A stretch of 64,000 bases of DNA, from the NCBI RefSeq assembly GCF_905171765.1, contig NC_053392.1, positions 31,302,192 through 31,366,191 on the forward strand. Direction: 5' to 3'. The notes under the pieces are model-generated. The model ran no database searches and was not told where the DNA came from. It saw nothing but the letters and a program-made list of their open reading frames with translations. The stretch is from Bufo bufo. Lineage: Eukaryota > Chordata > Amphibia > Anura > Bufonidae. The translations under genes were made by a program, and so were the position numbers. Positions 32,906 to 43,810 of the stretch are shown one piece after another (the stretch's first letter is position 1; every line of letters starts with the position of its first letter).

Positions 32906-32949
32906 TGTTGCGATTCAACTCGCACCACAATGAAATATATTATTTTTTA

Positions 32950-35490
32950 TAAGCAAAATCCCCTCACTGGAATACTTTCAGTCTTTTGACTGTATGGATT
33001 ACAGATGGAATGACTGTTATATGTGAGTACCGCTTTCTTTGACAGATTCTAGTATGGGTACATATATGTTTTCCCAACCCCAGCACATTAGTTTGCTAAT
33101 TCCAGATGTATGAAACGCAGGCCTAACTGTATCTAGTATATTGAACGCCAGATAAACTAACTTGGCCTTTTTTAAATAAAAAAAATCCCCTCACTGGAAT
33201 ACTTTCAGTCTTTTGACTGTATGGATTACAGATGGAATGACTGTTATATGTGAGTACCGCTTTCTTTGACAGATTCTAGTATGGGTACATATATGTTTTC
33301 CCAACCCCAGCACATTAGTTTGCTAATTCCAGATGTATGAAACGCAGGCCTAACTGTATCTAGTATATTGAACGCCAGATAAACTAACTTGGCCTTTTTT
33401 AAATAAAAAAAATTCCCTCACTGGAATACTTTCAGTCTTTTGACTGTATGGATTACAGATGGAATGACTGTTATATGTGAGTACCGCTTTCTTTGACAGA
33501 TTCTAGTATGGGTACATATATGTTTTCCCAACCCCAGCAAATTAGTTTGCTAATTCCAGATGTATGAAACGCAGGCCTAACTGTATCTAGTATATTGAAC
33601 GCCAGATAAACTAACTTGGCCTTTTTTAAATAAAAAAAATTCCCTCACTGGAATACTTTCAGTCTTTTGACTGTATGGATTACAGATGGAATGACTGTTA
33701 TATGTGAGTACCGCTTTCTTTGACAGATTCTAGTATGGGTACATATATGTTTTCCCAACCCCAGCACATTAGTTTGCTAATTCCAGATGTATGAAACGCA
33801 GGCCTAACTGTATCTAGTATATTGAACGCCAGATAAACTAACTTGGCCTTTTTTAAATAAAAAAAAAATTCCCTCACTGGAATACTTTCAGTCTTTTGAC
33901 TGTATGGATTACAGATGGAATGACTGTTATATGTGAGTACCCGCTTTCTTTGACAGATTCTAGTATGGGTACATATATGTTTTCCCAACCCCAGCACATT
34001 AGTTTGCTAATTCCAGATGTATGAAACGCAGGCCTAACTGTATCTAGTATATTGAACGCCAGATAAACTAACTTGGCCTTTTTTAAATAAAAAAAATTCC
34101 CTCACTGGAATACTTTCAGTCTTTTGACTGTATGGATTACAGATGGAATGACTGTTATATGTGAGTACCGCTTTCTTTGACAGATTCTAGTATGGGTACA
34201 TATATGTTTTCCCAACCCCAGCACATTAGTTTGCTAATTCCAGATGTATGAAACGCAGGCCTAACTGTATCTAGTATATTGAACGCCAGATAAACTAACT
34301 TGGCCTTTTTTAAATAAAAAAAATTCCCTCACTGGAATACTTTCAGTCTTTTGACTGTATGGATTACAGATGGAATGACTGTTATATGTGAGTACCCGCT
34401 TTCTTTGACAGATTCTAGTATGGGTACATATATGTTTTCACAACCCCAGCACATTAGTTTGCTAATTCCAGATGTATGAAACGCAGGCCTAACTGTATCT
34501 AGTATATTGAACGCCAGATAAACTAACTTGGCCTTTTTTAAATAAAAAAAAAATTCCCTCACTGGAATACTTTCAGTCTTTTGACTGTATGGATTACAGA
34601 TGGAATGACTGTTATATGTGAGTACCGCTTTCTTTGACAGATTCTAGTATGGGTACATATATGTTTTCCCAACCCCAGCACATTAGTTTGCTAATTCCAG
34701 ATGTATGAAACGCAGGCCTAACTGTATCTAGTATATTGAACGCCAGATAAACTAACTTGGCCTTTTTTAAATAAAAAAAATTCCCTCACTGGAATACTTT
34801 CAGTCTTTTGACTGTATGGATTACAGATGGAATGACTGTTATATGTGAGTACCGCTTTCTTTGACAGATTCTAGTATGGGTACATATATGTTTTCCCAAC
34901 CCCAGCACATTAGTTTGCTAATTCCAGATGTATGAAACGCAGGCCTAACTGTATCTAGTATATTGAACGCCAGATAAACTAACTTGGCCTTTTTTAAATA
35001 AAAAAAATTCCCTCACTGGAATACTTTCAGTCTTTTGACTGTATGGATTACAGATGGAATGACTGTTATATGTGAGTACCGCTTTCTTTGACAGATTCTA
35101 GTATGGGTACATATATGTTTTCCCAACCCCAGCACATTAGTTTGCTAATTCCAGATGTATGAAACGCAGGCCTAACTGTATCTAGTATATTGAACGCCAG
35201 ATAAACTAACTTGGCCTTTTTTAAATAAAAAAAATCCCCTCACTGGAATACTTTCAGTCTTTTGACTGTATGGATTACAGATGGAATGACTGTTATATGT
35301 GAGTACCGCTTTCTTTGACAGATTCTAGTATGGGTACATATATGTTTTCCCAACCCCAGCACATTAGTTTGCTAATTCCAGATGTATGAAACGCAGGCCT
35401 AACTGTATCTAGTATATTGAACGCCAGATAAACTAACTTGGCCTTTTTTAAATAAAAAAAAAATTCCCTCACTGGAATACTTTATGGCTT
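32950..35490. repeat. 228-bp satellite-like array, 5' side of hAT-B
   Basis: CACTGGAATACTTTCAGTC recurs at 32965, 33192, 33419 and then about every 227-230 bp to 35467: 11 full units plus an edge. Units differ almost only in the length of one A run after TTTTTTAAATAAA and in rare substitutions (for example GAGTACCC against GAGTACC, CCCAACC against CACAACC). The array lies between the transposase start and the 5' block, so a transcript from the element end would have to cross it. The last unit diverges after TACTTTATGG (35480). Confidence 0.95.
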
Positions 35491-35499
35491 TTCACTGTA

Positions 35500-36313
35500 T
35501 GGATTACAGGTGGACTGGTATTAGTAGGGGTGACACAAGCACACCCAAGTCCCTGATGTAGGATTTCTATGGCACAGACCACTATTACAAGTGATTAATG
35601 GACGTTGGGAGAGATTGTGCTGCAGCACTAGTCCCAAGATGGCCGCCGCTTATCAGCCCAGTAACATGTGCCACAAAATGGTCTGCACAACCTTTAAAAA
35701 AAATATCCTTGGACTGTGCTGCTAAATCGCTATTGGTCTGAATCCCAGGTGTAGATGTCTGACTTGTTTGGAGCTTTGGAATGCACACTGTGGCAGCTTC
35801 TGCTGCAGCACTACAAGTCGCAAAATGGCGGCCGGCGGTCAGCCCGGCTACATGTGGATGGAAAAATCACTCTGGCCACTCTAAAAATAGCCAATCCCTA
35901 TCAAAAAAGCAGCTCAGCTGCAGTTGTTCAGATGAATCACAGGTGGAGGAGAGAAATTTGCTTCCAGTTATTCAATTATCCCTGCCTATTCTCGCCCTAG
36001 CATCAGCTGCGTCTAACCCTGTTCTATTCACATCGGGAGTGAGCACGTCCCGACGTGCGCACAAGCTTATAAGAGGCTGAGTCACATGCTGCACTTGGCC
36101 AATCACAGCCTTGCCAATAGTAGGCATGGCTGCGATGGCATCTTAGGGCAAGTAGTATGATGCATGTTGATTGGCTGCTTTGCAGCCTTTCAAAATGCGC
36201 CAAAATACATGCCGAACGACGAACCCGAACCCGAACTTTTACGAAAAAGTTCGGGTTCGGGTCCGTGTCACGAACACCCCAAAATTCGGTACGGACCCGA
36301 ACTATGCTCGAAC
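35500..36313 (-). promoter_or_regulatory. Putative 5' regulatory block of hAT-B
   Basis: Moderately GC-rich sequence between the 228-bp array and the right tip, with no ORF. It contains AAGATGGCCGCC (35636-35647) and AAAATGGCGGCC (35822-35833), both close to the YY1 consensus, in opposite orientations, CCAATCACAG and CCAATAG (36100-36122, CCAAT-type boxes), and the GTTCGGGTTCGGG subterminal repeats. Position upstream of the transposase suggests a promoter; no start site is provable. Confidence 0.5.
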
Positions 36314-36329
36314 TGTTCGCTCAACACTA
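36314..36329 (-). repeat. hAT-B terminal inverted repeat, 5' side
   Basis: TGTTCGCTCAACACTA, followed by the TSD GTGGAAGA. Confidence 0.92.
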
Positions 36330-36337
36330 GTGGAAGA

Positions 36338-37800
36338 GTCGCATATTAACCGATGTTGGGGAATGTCATTCTGCCTTTGCAGCTCAAGAAAGGGTGTGCT
36401 TTGCAGTGTAAGAGTGGCTGAAGTGTATGCACAGTTTCCTGGCCATTTTCAGAATGTCTTGCAGATGGATGGAAGACTTTAAAAACTGTTTTACAACTAG
36501 ATTAAACACATGACCCATGCAGGGCGCATGGCTCAGCCCTCCTTGACAAAGCGCCGACACCATGTTCTTTCCATTGTCGATAACTATGTTTCCGATTTTC
36601 AGTTGGCGAAGAGACCTGGATTCAATTTCTTGATGGAGGTCGCGGAGCAGTTCCTTCCTTGTGTGACTTTGTTTGCCCAGGCAAACTAGGTGCAGATCAG
36701 AGAGACACCACCGTGTCCTGCACATGTGGTATGCTGGAGGAGAATACAACATGCAAAGTGCGGGACTGTAGTACCAGCAACTTGGCAAGGAGCCCATTCA
36801 GCTTCTGCTCCGTTGGACGAGTGGACGCATACTGTTGTTTTTTTTAAATTGCCTCTATGACAAAATGCTGACGAAATGAGTGATGATGAGGAGCAGGAAC
36901 ATCAGGACCAGTAGATGATGGGAAGGAAACACAAATCCCTTATGCTGAGGTGGTGGAGCCTTCACTGCTGGAGAATAGGGCCCGGCCACTGAATGATGCA
37001 GCGGTTGGTGCGTCAGCCTGTATCACGACATTAGCGCCACGGTTTTCCCAGGCTACTTTATAGTGATGCTGCATATGTTGATGCAGGGCCATGGTGCCAA
37101 CATTGGCACCTTAGCCATGCTTCACTTTCTGCCCACAGATTCTGCAAATGGACAAATTCCCACTGCCACCCTGCTGACTCAGAGCCATGCTACCACCTTG
37201 CTGGCTCAGCCACTTCCTCACGTGCAAGCTAACATTCTCTTCTCCTGATGATGATGAAGCCCCCTTTTCATTCGGCTCCTACATGCGAGCGGCTACATAG
37301 TCGTCTACAACTGTCTGCATGCCACTGATGTCACCCTCACCTGTCTCAGGGCCACATGTCTGACCGATCGCAATACCAGCTCCCACACGCCTCTCATCAT
37401 CACTTCTTGCCCACCTACCAGAGGAAGCAGCTGATCTCTCCTACAGATCTTGGCTGGACAGTAGCAGCTGACTGTCTTCTAGAAGCTCGTCCTCGCTGAA
37501 AAGTGGAGCCGAGGCAGGTAGGGGCACAGAGCGTGTTCCTGGGCCATGCTAATTAAGCGTCGTGTCAGAGGAACCCAACGACTCCTGGCTGGGACTGTCT
37601 AATGTCACTTGCTACTAAGTAGAAGACCGAGTCAACCATTCAAGGACCGCTTGGTTGCTGGTTAAGACACGAGCGCTAGATGACATTAGCAGCTCTTGGC
37701 CTCTGTCTGTTCCCTTAGAATGGCCTGTGATATTGTAAATTAAAAGAAACTGCAAGGGTAAAAGAGCAATTTGATCGCACTGCAATTTCACCCCAGAAGC
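36338..37800 (-). pseudogene. hAT-A transposase, N-terminal half
   Basis: The frame 36384-36797 carries CLGKQSHTRKELLRDL, the second Asp in IVIDNGKNMVSAL and GHVFNLVVKQFLKSS. Around 37030-37150 the minus strand shows a BED finger remnant: CRICGQKVKHG, then a stop, then LHQHMQHH. The 37250-37600 part is a low-complexity N-terminal region without a clear start. It is interrupted at 36337 by hAT-B and resumes at 26760. Confidence 0.75.
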
Positions 37801-38300
37801 AAACATGAATGGAAGTACTTATATATTAACTAAATACACCCAAAACTGGTTGTATCCAACTGCAATTTCACCCCAGAAGCAAGGATGAATGTAAGTACTT
37901 ATATATAAAATAAATACACCGCAAAACTAGTTGTATCAGACCGCGCTTTCACTACAGAAGCAAGGATGAATGTAAGTACTTATATATAAAATAAATACAC
38001 CCCAAAACTAGTTGTATCAGACAGCACTTTGACCACTATAAAAGAAGCAAGGATTACTGGAATTATTGATGTATCAAAGAATGCAAACAACCTAAAATTT
38101 GTAGTATCAGGCCATATATTCCCATCTAATCACACAATCAAGGATTAACAGACTAAATTATGTATAAAAGAACGTGAACACCCCTAAATTCTGTAGTATC
38201 AGACAACAGTTTCACCCCAATATCAGAATCAAGAATTACTGGAATTACTGATGTATCAAAGAATGCAAACAACCTAAATTCAGTAGTATTAGACAAATTT
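37790..38300. repeat. Subterminal tandem repeat of hAT-A, 5' side
   Basis: Diverged units of about 60-90 bp with CACCCCAGAAGCAAGGATGAATGTAAG-like and ATACACCCCAAAACTAGTTG-like segments, three clear and three poor copies. It lies between transposase and 5' block, as in hAT-B, but with an unrelated sequence. Confidence 0.65.
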
Positions 38301-38339
38301 GAATCCACAATTAGTGCAGCAAGGTGTAATAGAATAGCT

Positions 38340-38764
38340 CCTATTACCCAGTCTTTACACTCCCCTATTAGTCTCTGCTCTATCCCTATAGTGTGGATAA
38401 TTCCTCCCGATCCTTTCCCTACACTATGAATGATTCTTCCCTGAACCCTCCATATTTATTTTTGTGAATAAAGTTTTTCCTAAATACTGTCCCTAGTGCC
38501 TGTCACATCTCTCCCTGCACTAAGTTCAATGGAAAATGGCGGAGACCGAGCCGGCTCAGGCTATTTACAATATAGGGCTGTGACATCACAGGGGCTAGCT
38601 GGCTTCTGATTGGCTATCTGCATAGCATTTTCGGTCATCCCTTGTTCCCAGGCTTCTTACTTCCTCTTTCTAAAATGTGCAGCAACTTCAACTCCAAGAC
38701 TAATCAATTTTTCCAGAAATTTAGCTCAAATTCCACTTGGTCAACTTCAATTTGCTCATATCTA
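38340..38764 (-). promoter_or_regulatory. Putative 5' regulatory block of hAT-A
   Basis: Contains AAAATGGCGGAG (38533-38544, YY1-like), GTGACATCACAGGGG (38580-38594, CRE-like half sites) and TGATTGGCT (CCAAT-type, inverted, 38607-38615), then the tip ending in GCTCATATCTA. Same order as in hAT-B and the 573-2289 element. Confidence 0.45.
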
Positions 38765-39318
38765 GCATCTCTCGAGCATCATAGCTGCCGTTTCCTGTTC
38801 TTTCAAACAGCTGACCTTCGAGATAATGGTCAATTCATGATAACTCCAATTTCAGACTTTTGACCCCTCAGATGCTGTGGGTCAGTGGTGGCCACAGCAT
38901 CTGAGAGATAAAATAACAGGAAGTGTATGCCCCCGGGGCTGGTCTGGCTACCCCGTGCAGCGATCCTCAGAATAAAAAAAAATCATGGGTATTACTGTGT
39001 CTGGAAATGCCCATAACATTAAAATATAAAAATATTTATGCCATTCAACGAATGGCGCAACTTAGAAAAAAAATGAAAATGGGCAATTTGCCCTGCTTTT
39101 GTCTCTTCACCTACCCCAAAGTTTTTATATAATGTGATTAAATAGTCATACACACCCCAAAATGGTATCACTTAAAATTAGATATTGTTATGCACACAAT
39201 GAGATGGTAATGCAAAGAAAAACATAGTTTTTTCCTACGTTTTTTTAAAAGTATTAAACCCTTAACCTGTTCCGGACACATGACGTACCGGTACGGCATA
39301 ATGTCTAGGTAGTTAAGG

Positions 39319-39714
39319 ACACATGACGTACCGGTACGTCATGTGTAGTTCCGATCACCGCCACCCGGCGGGCGGTGATCGAAACAAGGTGCCTGCTCAA
39401 ATCATTAAGCAAGGAACCCAGGGACAATGTGCGGGGGGTCCTTTTACCCCCCGTATCGGCGATTGCCGCAAACCACAGGTCAAATCAGACCTGCGGTTTG
39501 CGTCTTTTACAGGTTGCGGCGGGCGGCGGTGCCATCGGGTCCCCCGATTGCATAGAAGGCAGCGCGATGCCTTCCTTAGGCATCGATGCTGCCTTCCAGT
39601 GATGAGCCTGTGAGATCCAGCCCCCTGGATCTCACAGGCCGGAAGCTGTATGAGTAATACACACTGTATTACTCATACAGCCAATGCATTCCAATACACA
39701 AGTATTGGAATGCA
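39319..39714. repeat. Train of consecutive hairpins
   Basis: Arms: 39319-39332/39333-39346 (14 bp, no loop); 39352-39362/39371-39381; 39432-39439/39446-39453; 39467-39481/39488-39502 (one mismatch); 39531-39539/39543-39551 (one mismatch); 39555-39572/39578-39596 (one bulge); 39606-39620/39625-39639 (15 bp perfect); 39646-39660/39666-39680 (15 bp perfect); 39685-39697/39702-39714 (13 bp perfect). Each stem has its own sequence. Confidence 0.9.
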
Positions 39715-39889
39715 CTGTAAAGGGGATTGGACCCCCAAAAGTTGAAGTCCCAAAGTGGGACAAAAAATAAAGTGAAAAAAAAGTTTAAAAAATAAAGTTT
39801 TCACCCCCAAAAATTAAAAGTTTCAAGTAACAATAAACAAAAACGTCATTTTCCCCAAATAAAGTAAAAAAAAAATTGGCAAAAATTAG

Positions 39890-41050
39890 TTGACATATTA
39901 GGTATCACCGCGTCCGTCTCGACTGGCTCTATAAACATATCACATGACCTAACCCCTCAGATGAACACCGCAAAAAATAAACAATTTTTTTGTCACCTCC
40001 CATCACAAAAAGTACAACAGCAAGCGATCAAAAAGGCGTATGCCCACCAAAATAGTACCAATGTAACTGTCACCTCATCCTGCAAAAAATGAGACCCTAC
40101 CTAAGGCAATCGCTGAAAAAATTAAAAAACTATGGCTCAGAATATGGAGACACTAAAACATCATTTTTTTTGTTTTAAAAAAGCTGCTATTGTGTAAAAC
40201 TTAAGTAAAGAAAAAAAAGTATACATATTAGGTATCGCTGCATCCGTAATTACCTGCTTTATAAAAATATCACATGACCTAACCCCTCAGATGAACATCG
40301 TAAAAAAAAAACGGTGTAAGAAAAGCCATTTTTTGTCACCTTACATCACAAAAAGTGTAATAGCAAGCGATCAAAAAGTTATATGCACCCCAAAATAGTG
40401 CCAATCAAACCGTCATCTCTTCCCGCAAAAAATGTGACCCTACCTAAGATAATCTCCCAAAAACTGAAAAAACTATGGCTCTCAGAATATGGAGACACTA
40501 AAACATGATTTTTTTTGTTTCAAAAATGAAATAATTGTTTAAAACTTACATAAATAAAAAAAAGTATACATATTTGGTATCGCCGCATCCATAATAACCT
40601 GCTCTATAAAAATATCACATGACCTAACCCCTCAGGTGAATACCGTAAAAAAAAAAAAAGTTATAAAAAAAGCTATTTTTTGTCACCTTACATCACAAAA
40701 AGTGTAATAGCAAGGGATCAAAAAGTCATACGCACCCCAAAATAGTGCCAATCAAACCATCATCTCATCCCGCAAAACTCATACCCTATCCAAGATAATC
40801 GCCTAAAAACTGAAAAAAATATGGCTCTCAGACTATGGAGACACTAAAACATGATTTTTTTGTTTCAAAAATGAAATCATTGTGTAAAACTTACATAAAT
40901 AAAAAAAAATTGTATACATATTGGGTATCGCCGCGTCCGTGACAACCTGGTCTATAAAAATACCACATAATATAACCTGTCAGATGAATTTTGTAAATAA
41001 CAAAAAATAAAAACGGGGCCAAAACAGCTATTTCTTGTTACCTTGCCTCA
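39890..41050. repeat. Internal tandem repeat of about 345 bp, four units
   Basis: TATACATATTAGGTATCGC-type starts recur near 39890, 40220, 40563 and 40913, each followed by ATATCACATGACCTAACCCC and a CACAAAAAGTGTAATAG segment. Units are diverged, A/T-rich and non-coding. Confidence 0.8.
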
Positions 41051-42034
41051 CAAAAAGTGTAATATAGAGCAACCAAAAATCATATGTACCCTAAACTAGT
41101 ACCAACAAAACTGCCACCCTATCCCGTAGTTTCTAAAATGGGGTCACTTTTTTGGATTTTCTACTCTAGAGGTGCATCAGGGGGGCTTCAAATGTGACAT
41201 GGTGTCAAAAAACCAATCCAGCAAAATCTGCCTTCCAAAAACCATATGGCATTCCTTTTCTTCTGTGCCCTGCTGTGTGCCCGTACAGCAATTTATGACC
41301 ACATATGGGGTGTTTCTGTAAACTACAGAATCAGGGCCATAAATATTGAGTTTGGTTTGGCTGTTAACCCTTGCTTTGTAACTGGAAAAAATTATTAAAA
41401 TGGAAAATCTGCCAAAAAAGTGAAATTTTGAAATTGTATCTCTATTTTCCATTAATTCTTATGGAACACCTAAAGGGTTAACAAACTTTGTAAAATCCAT
41501 TTTGAATACATTGAGGGGTGTAGTTTCTAGAATGGGGTCATTTTTGGGTGGTTTCTATTATGTAAGCCTCACAAAGTGACTTCAGACCTGAACTGGTCCT
41601 TAAAAAGTTGTTTTTTGAAAATTTCGGAGAAATTTCAAGATTTGCTTCCAAACTTCTAAGCTTTGTAGCGTCCACCAAAAATAAAATGTCATTCCCAAAA
41701 TGATCCTAACATGAAGTAGACATATGGGGAATGTAAAGTAATAACTATTTTTGGAGGTATTACTATTTATTTTAAAAGTAGAGAAATAAATTTTGGAAAT
41801 TTGCTAATTTTTCAAAATTTTTGATAAATTTTGTATATTTTTTATAAATAAAAATGAAATATTTTGACTCAAATTTACAACTGTCATGAAGTACAATATG
41901 TGATGAGAACACAATCTCAGAATGGCCTGGATAAGTAAAAGCATTTTAAAGTTATCACCACATAAAGTGACACATGTCAGATTTGCTAAAAATGGTCCTT
42001 AAGGTGAAATATGGCAGGGTCCTGAAGGGGTTAA

Positions 42035-42790
42035 AACACAAGAAAAGGTAAATGACTCTGGGAAGGCAGGGAGTAAAAAACAATAGCCTGGTCCTAAAAG
42101 CGAAAGAGAGTTGTCCGGTCATGTGGTGCAAAATAATAAAACTAATTAAACTCACCTTCCCAATCTCCCACCGCTCTGATGCATCCCAGTTCCCTAATGC
42201 TCACTATCTCAACGTACAGATACTAGCTGCTCAGCCAATCAGTGTCTGCAGTGGTGAAACACCTCAGCCAGTGATTGGTTAAATGGTTGTTGTTTACAAG
42301 TTAGGCACCAGAAATACTTTTTTTTTACCAAGATGGGAGGAAAATCTGATCCTGATCACCTGTATTGCAAAAAATTTATGTTGATTGTCTCATCAACCAG
42401 GAAGGTTTTGGAGGGGACTTTTGTCATGTTAACCAATACAATAGATTGGGCAGCTGATATCATGGTATATTCACACTGGATATTCACACTGGACTGTCCC
42501 ATTTATTTGATTGGGGATTGCACATATCCAGGCTTGCTGCAGAAGCACACTGATGTATGGAAGGGATTTTCAGTCACAGAAATTTTTGCAACAAATATTT
42601 CCGGTGTGATTATCCCTTATAGATGAGGAGCAGTGCTGTCCTGTCAAAGTGTTTTTTTATGTATTATAATAAAAATATAAATTAAACTTAAAGTCTTCCA
42701 GCAAAAAAATAAAATTAAGCTTAACAAAGAAAAAAGTTACAATTTCACTGACCAATTGTCACCAAACAGTATGTATAAAAGACAGACATA
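42035..42790. other. No gene seen
   Basis: Unrecognised, AT-rich sequence. The short ORF at 42333-42626 has no family resemblance that I can name and no neighbour to support it. It could contain an old repeat. Confidence 0.4.
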
Positions 42791-43346
42791 CAGTGGTGCT
42801 TGAAAGTTTGAAAACCTTTCAGAATTTTATACAAACCGGATTCCAAAAAAGTTGGGACACTAAACAAATTGTGAATAAAAACTGAATGCAATGATGGGGA
42901 GATGGCAAATGTCAATATTTTATTTGTAATAGAACGTAGATGACAGATCAAACGTTTAATCCGAGTAAATGTATCATTTTAAAGGAAAAATACGTTGATT
43001 CAAAATTTCACGGTGTCAACAAATCCCAAAAAAGTTGGGACAAGTAGTAATAAGAGGCTGGAAAAAGTAAATTTGAGCATAACGAAGAGCTGGAAGACCA
43101 ATTAACACTAATTAGGTCAATTGGCAACATGAGTGGGTATAAAAAGAGCTTCTCAGAGTGGCAGTGTCTCTCAGAAGCCAAGATGGGTAGAGGATCACCA
43201 ATTCCCACAATGTTGTGCAGAAAGATAGTGGAGCAATATCAGAAAGATGTTACCCAGCGAAAAATTGCAAAGACTTTGCATCTATCATCATCAACTGTGC
43301 ATAACATCATCCGAAGATTCAGAGAATCTGGAACAATCTCTGTACA
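42791..43346 (+). pseudogene. Tc1-like element fragment with transposase N-terminus
   Basis: Two Tc1-type tips follow each other: CAGTGGTGCTTGAAAGTTTG at 42791 (after TA), and CAAACCGGATTCCAAAAAAG at 42832 (after TA), so one Tc1 landed next to or in another. The second continues with a leader and an ORF from 43129 or 43180 with the helix-turn-helix IVEQYQKDVTQRKIAKTLHL and STVHNIIRRFRESGTIS. It breaks off at about 43346; the GRPRK motif and DDE domain are missing. Confidence 0.75.
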
Positions 43347-43469
43347 GTATTTGTGTGGTTTTAAGAGTTATAATTTGCAATAAACGCTATATACTGATAT
43401 AATTATATTGCAACATTATTGCATATATGAGGAGTCCGAATGTAGGTGTGCCCTACTACAGGTGTGGCC

Positions 43470-43665
43470 CGTGATTTTTCCCTACCCTAACCGCTGGTGA
43501 GGCTCCCGGCGCATGCGCAGTGTCGGCCGGTGTCCAGCTAACTCTGCTGTGAAATTTCCCTACCCCGTCATTGTGCGCCTGCGCTACACACCTCTGGCAC
43601 ACCTCCTCACGCCGTGTCCGGTGTGGCCGGAAGTGACGAGTGGATCTCATGTGTAGGGAAATCTA
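43470..43665. other. CpG-rich segment with NRF1-type palindrome
   Basis: Contains GCGCATGCGC (43509-43518), the NRF1 consensus palindrome, and a second weaker copy TGCGCCTGCGC (43575-43585). TTTCCCTACCC near 43477 and 43551 and GTAGGGAAATC at 43655-43665 are inverted, which suggests the remnant of an inverted-repeat element. No ORF is supported. Confidence 0.45.
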
Positions 43666-43810
43666 ACGGAACACCGGCAGGCAGGCATGACATGGCAGCA
43701 TCCCCCCTGACACCCGGGGCAGTGGCCAGCAGGGCTCAAGAGGCAGCTGCCTTGGGCCCCCCAGGAGCAACTGGGCCCCTTGTTAAAGACGGCCCTGAAT
43801 ATATTGCAAG

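Larger units (their letters stand above)
26769..36329 (-). mobile_element. hAT element B, 9.6 kb, nearly intact
   Basis: Flanked by a perfect octamer GTGGAAGA (26761-26768 and 36330-36337). Tips TAGAGTTGAGCGAACA and TGTTCGCTCAACACTA are inverted with one mismatch in 16. Next to each tip are long runs of CCCGAAC and GTTCGGG in both directions, the likely subterminal transposase sites. Inside, on the minus strand: a 5' block with two ATGGC(C/G)GC motifs, about 11 copies of a 228-bp repeat, a transposase with one stop, and a 93-bp-type array. It interrupts hAT-A at the codon region before LHMFDRL. The length is large for a hAT; more than half is tandem repeat. Confidence 0.95.
21020..38764 (-). 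mobile_element. Old hAT element A, host of hAT-B and hAT-C
   Basis: The transposase of element A is split around the hAT-B insertion: N-terminal half at 36338-37250, C-terminal half at 25600-26760, both minus. Ends are proposed from hAT-like tips: TAGAGATGAGTGATT at 21020 and AATTTGCTCATATCTA ending 38764. The flanking octamers do not match (GTGAGCAT against GCATCTCT), so these limits are tentative, and two different elements could be involved. A 5' block with AAAATGGCGG (38533-38542), repeats at 37790-38300 and 21870-22049/25178-25400 fit the layout of the other hATs here. Confidence 0.45.
39254..42034. mobile_element. Long non-coding TTAA-bounded repeat
   Basis: Bounded by TTAA at 39254-39257 and 42031-42034. 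The left end reads ACCCTTAACCTGTTCCGG and the right end GGTCCTGAAGGGG, loosely inverted. No transposase. The first 460 bp are GC-rich hairpins, the middle holds four units of about 345 bp, and the right third is AT-rich. TTAA targets suggest a Kolobok or piggyBac type non-autonomous element; the class is inferred from ends only. Confidence 0.6.

Noticed and set aside
32950..35490. Centromeric or chromosomal satellite
   Set aside because: The array lies wholly within hAT-B with intact tips and TSD outside it, so it belongs to the element.
21012..38772. 8-bp TSD for hAT-A
   Set aside because: GTGAGCAT and GCATCTCT do not match; the limits given for hAT-A are therefore tentative.
39323..39613. 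96-residue ORF and its 75-residue overlap
   Set aside because: The sequence is the hairpin train; GC-rich palindromes give open frames in several phases.
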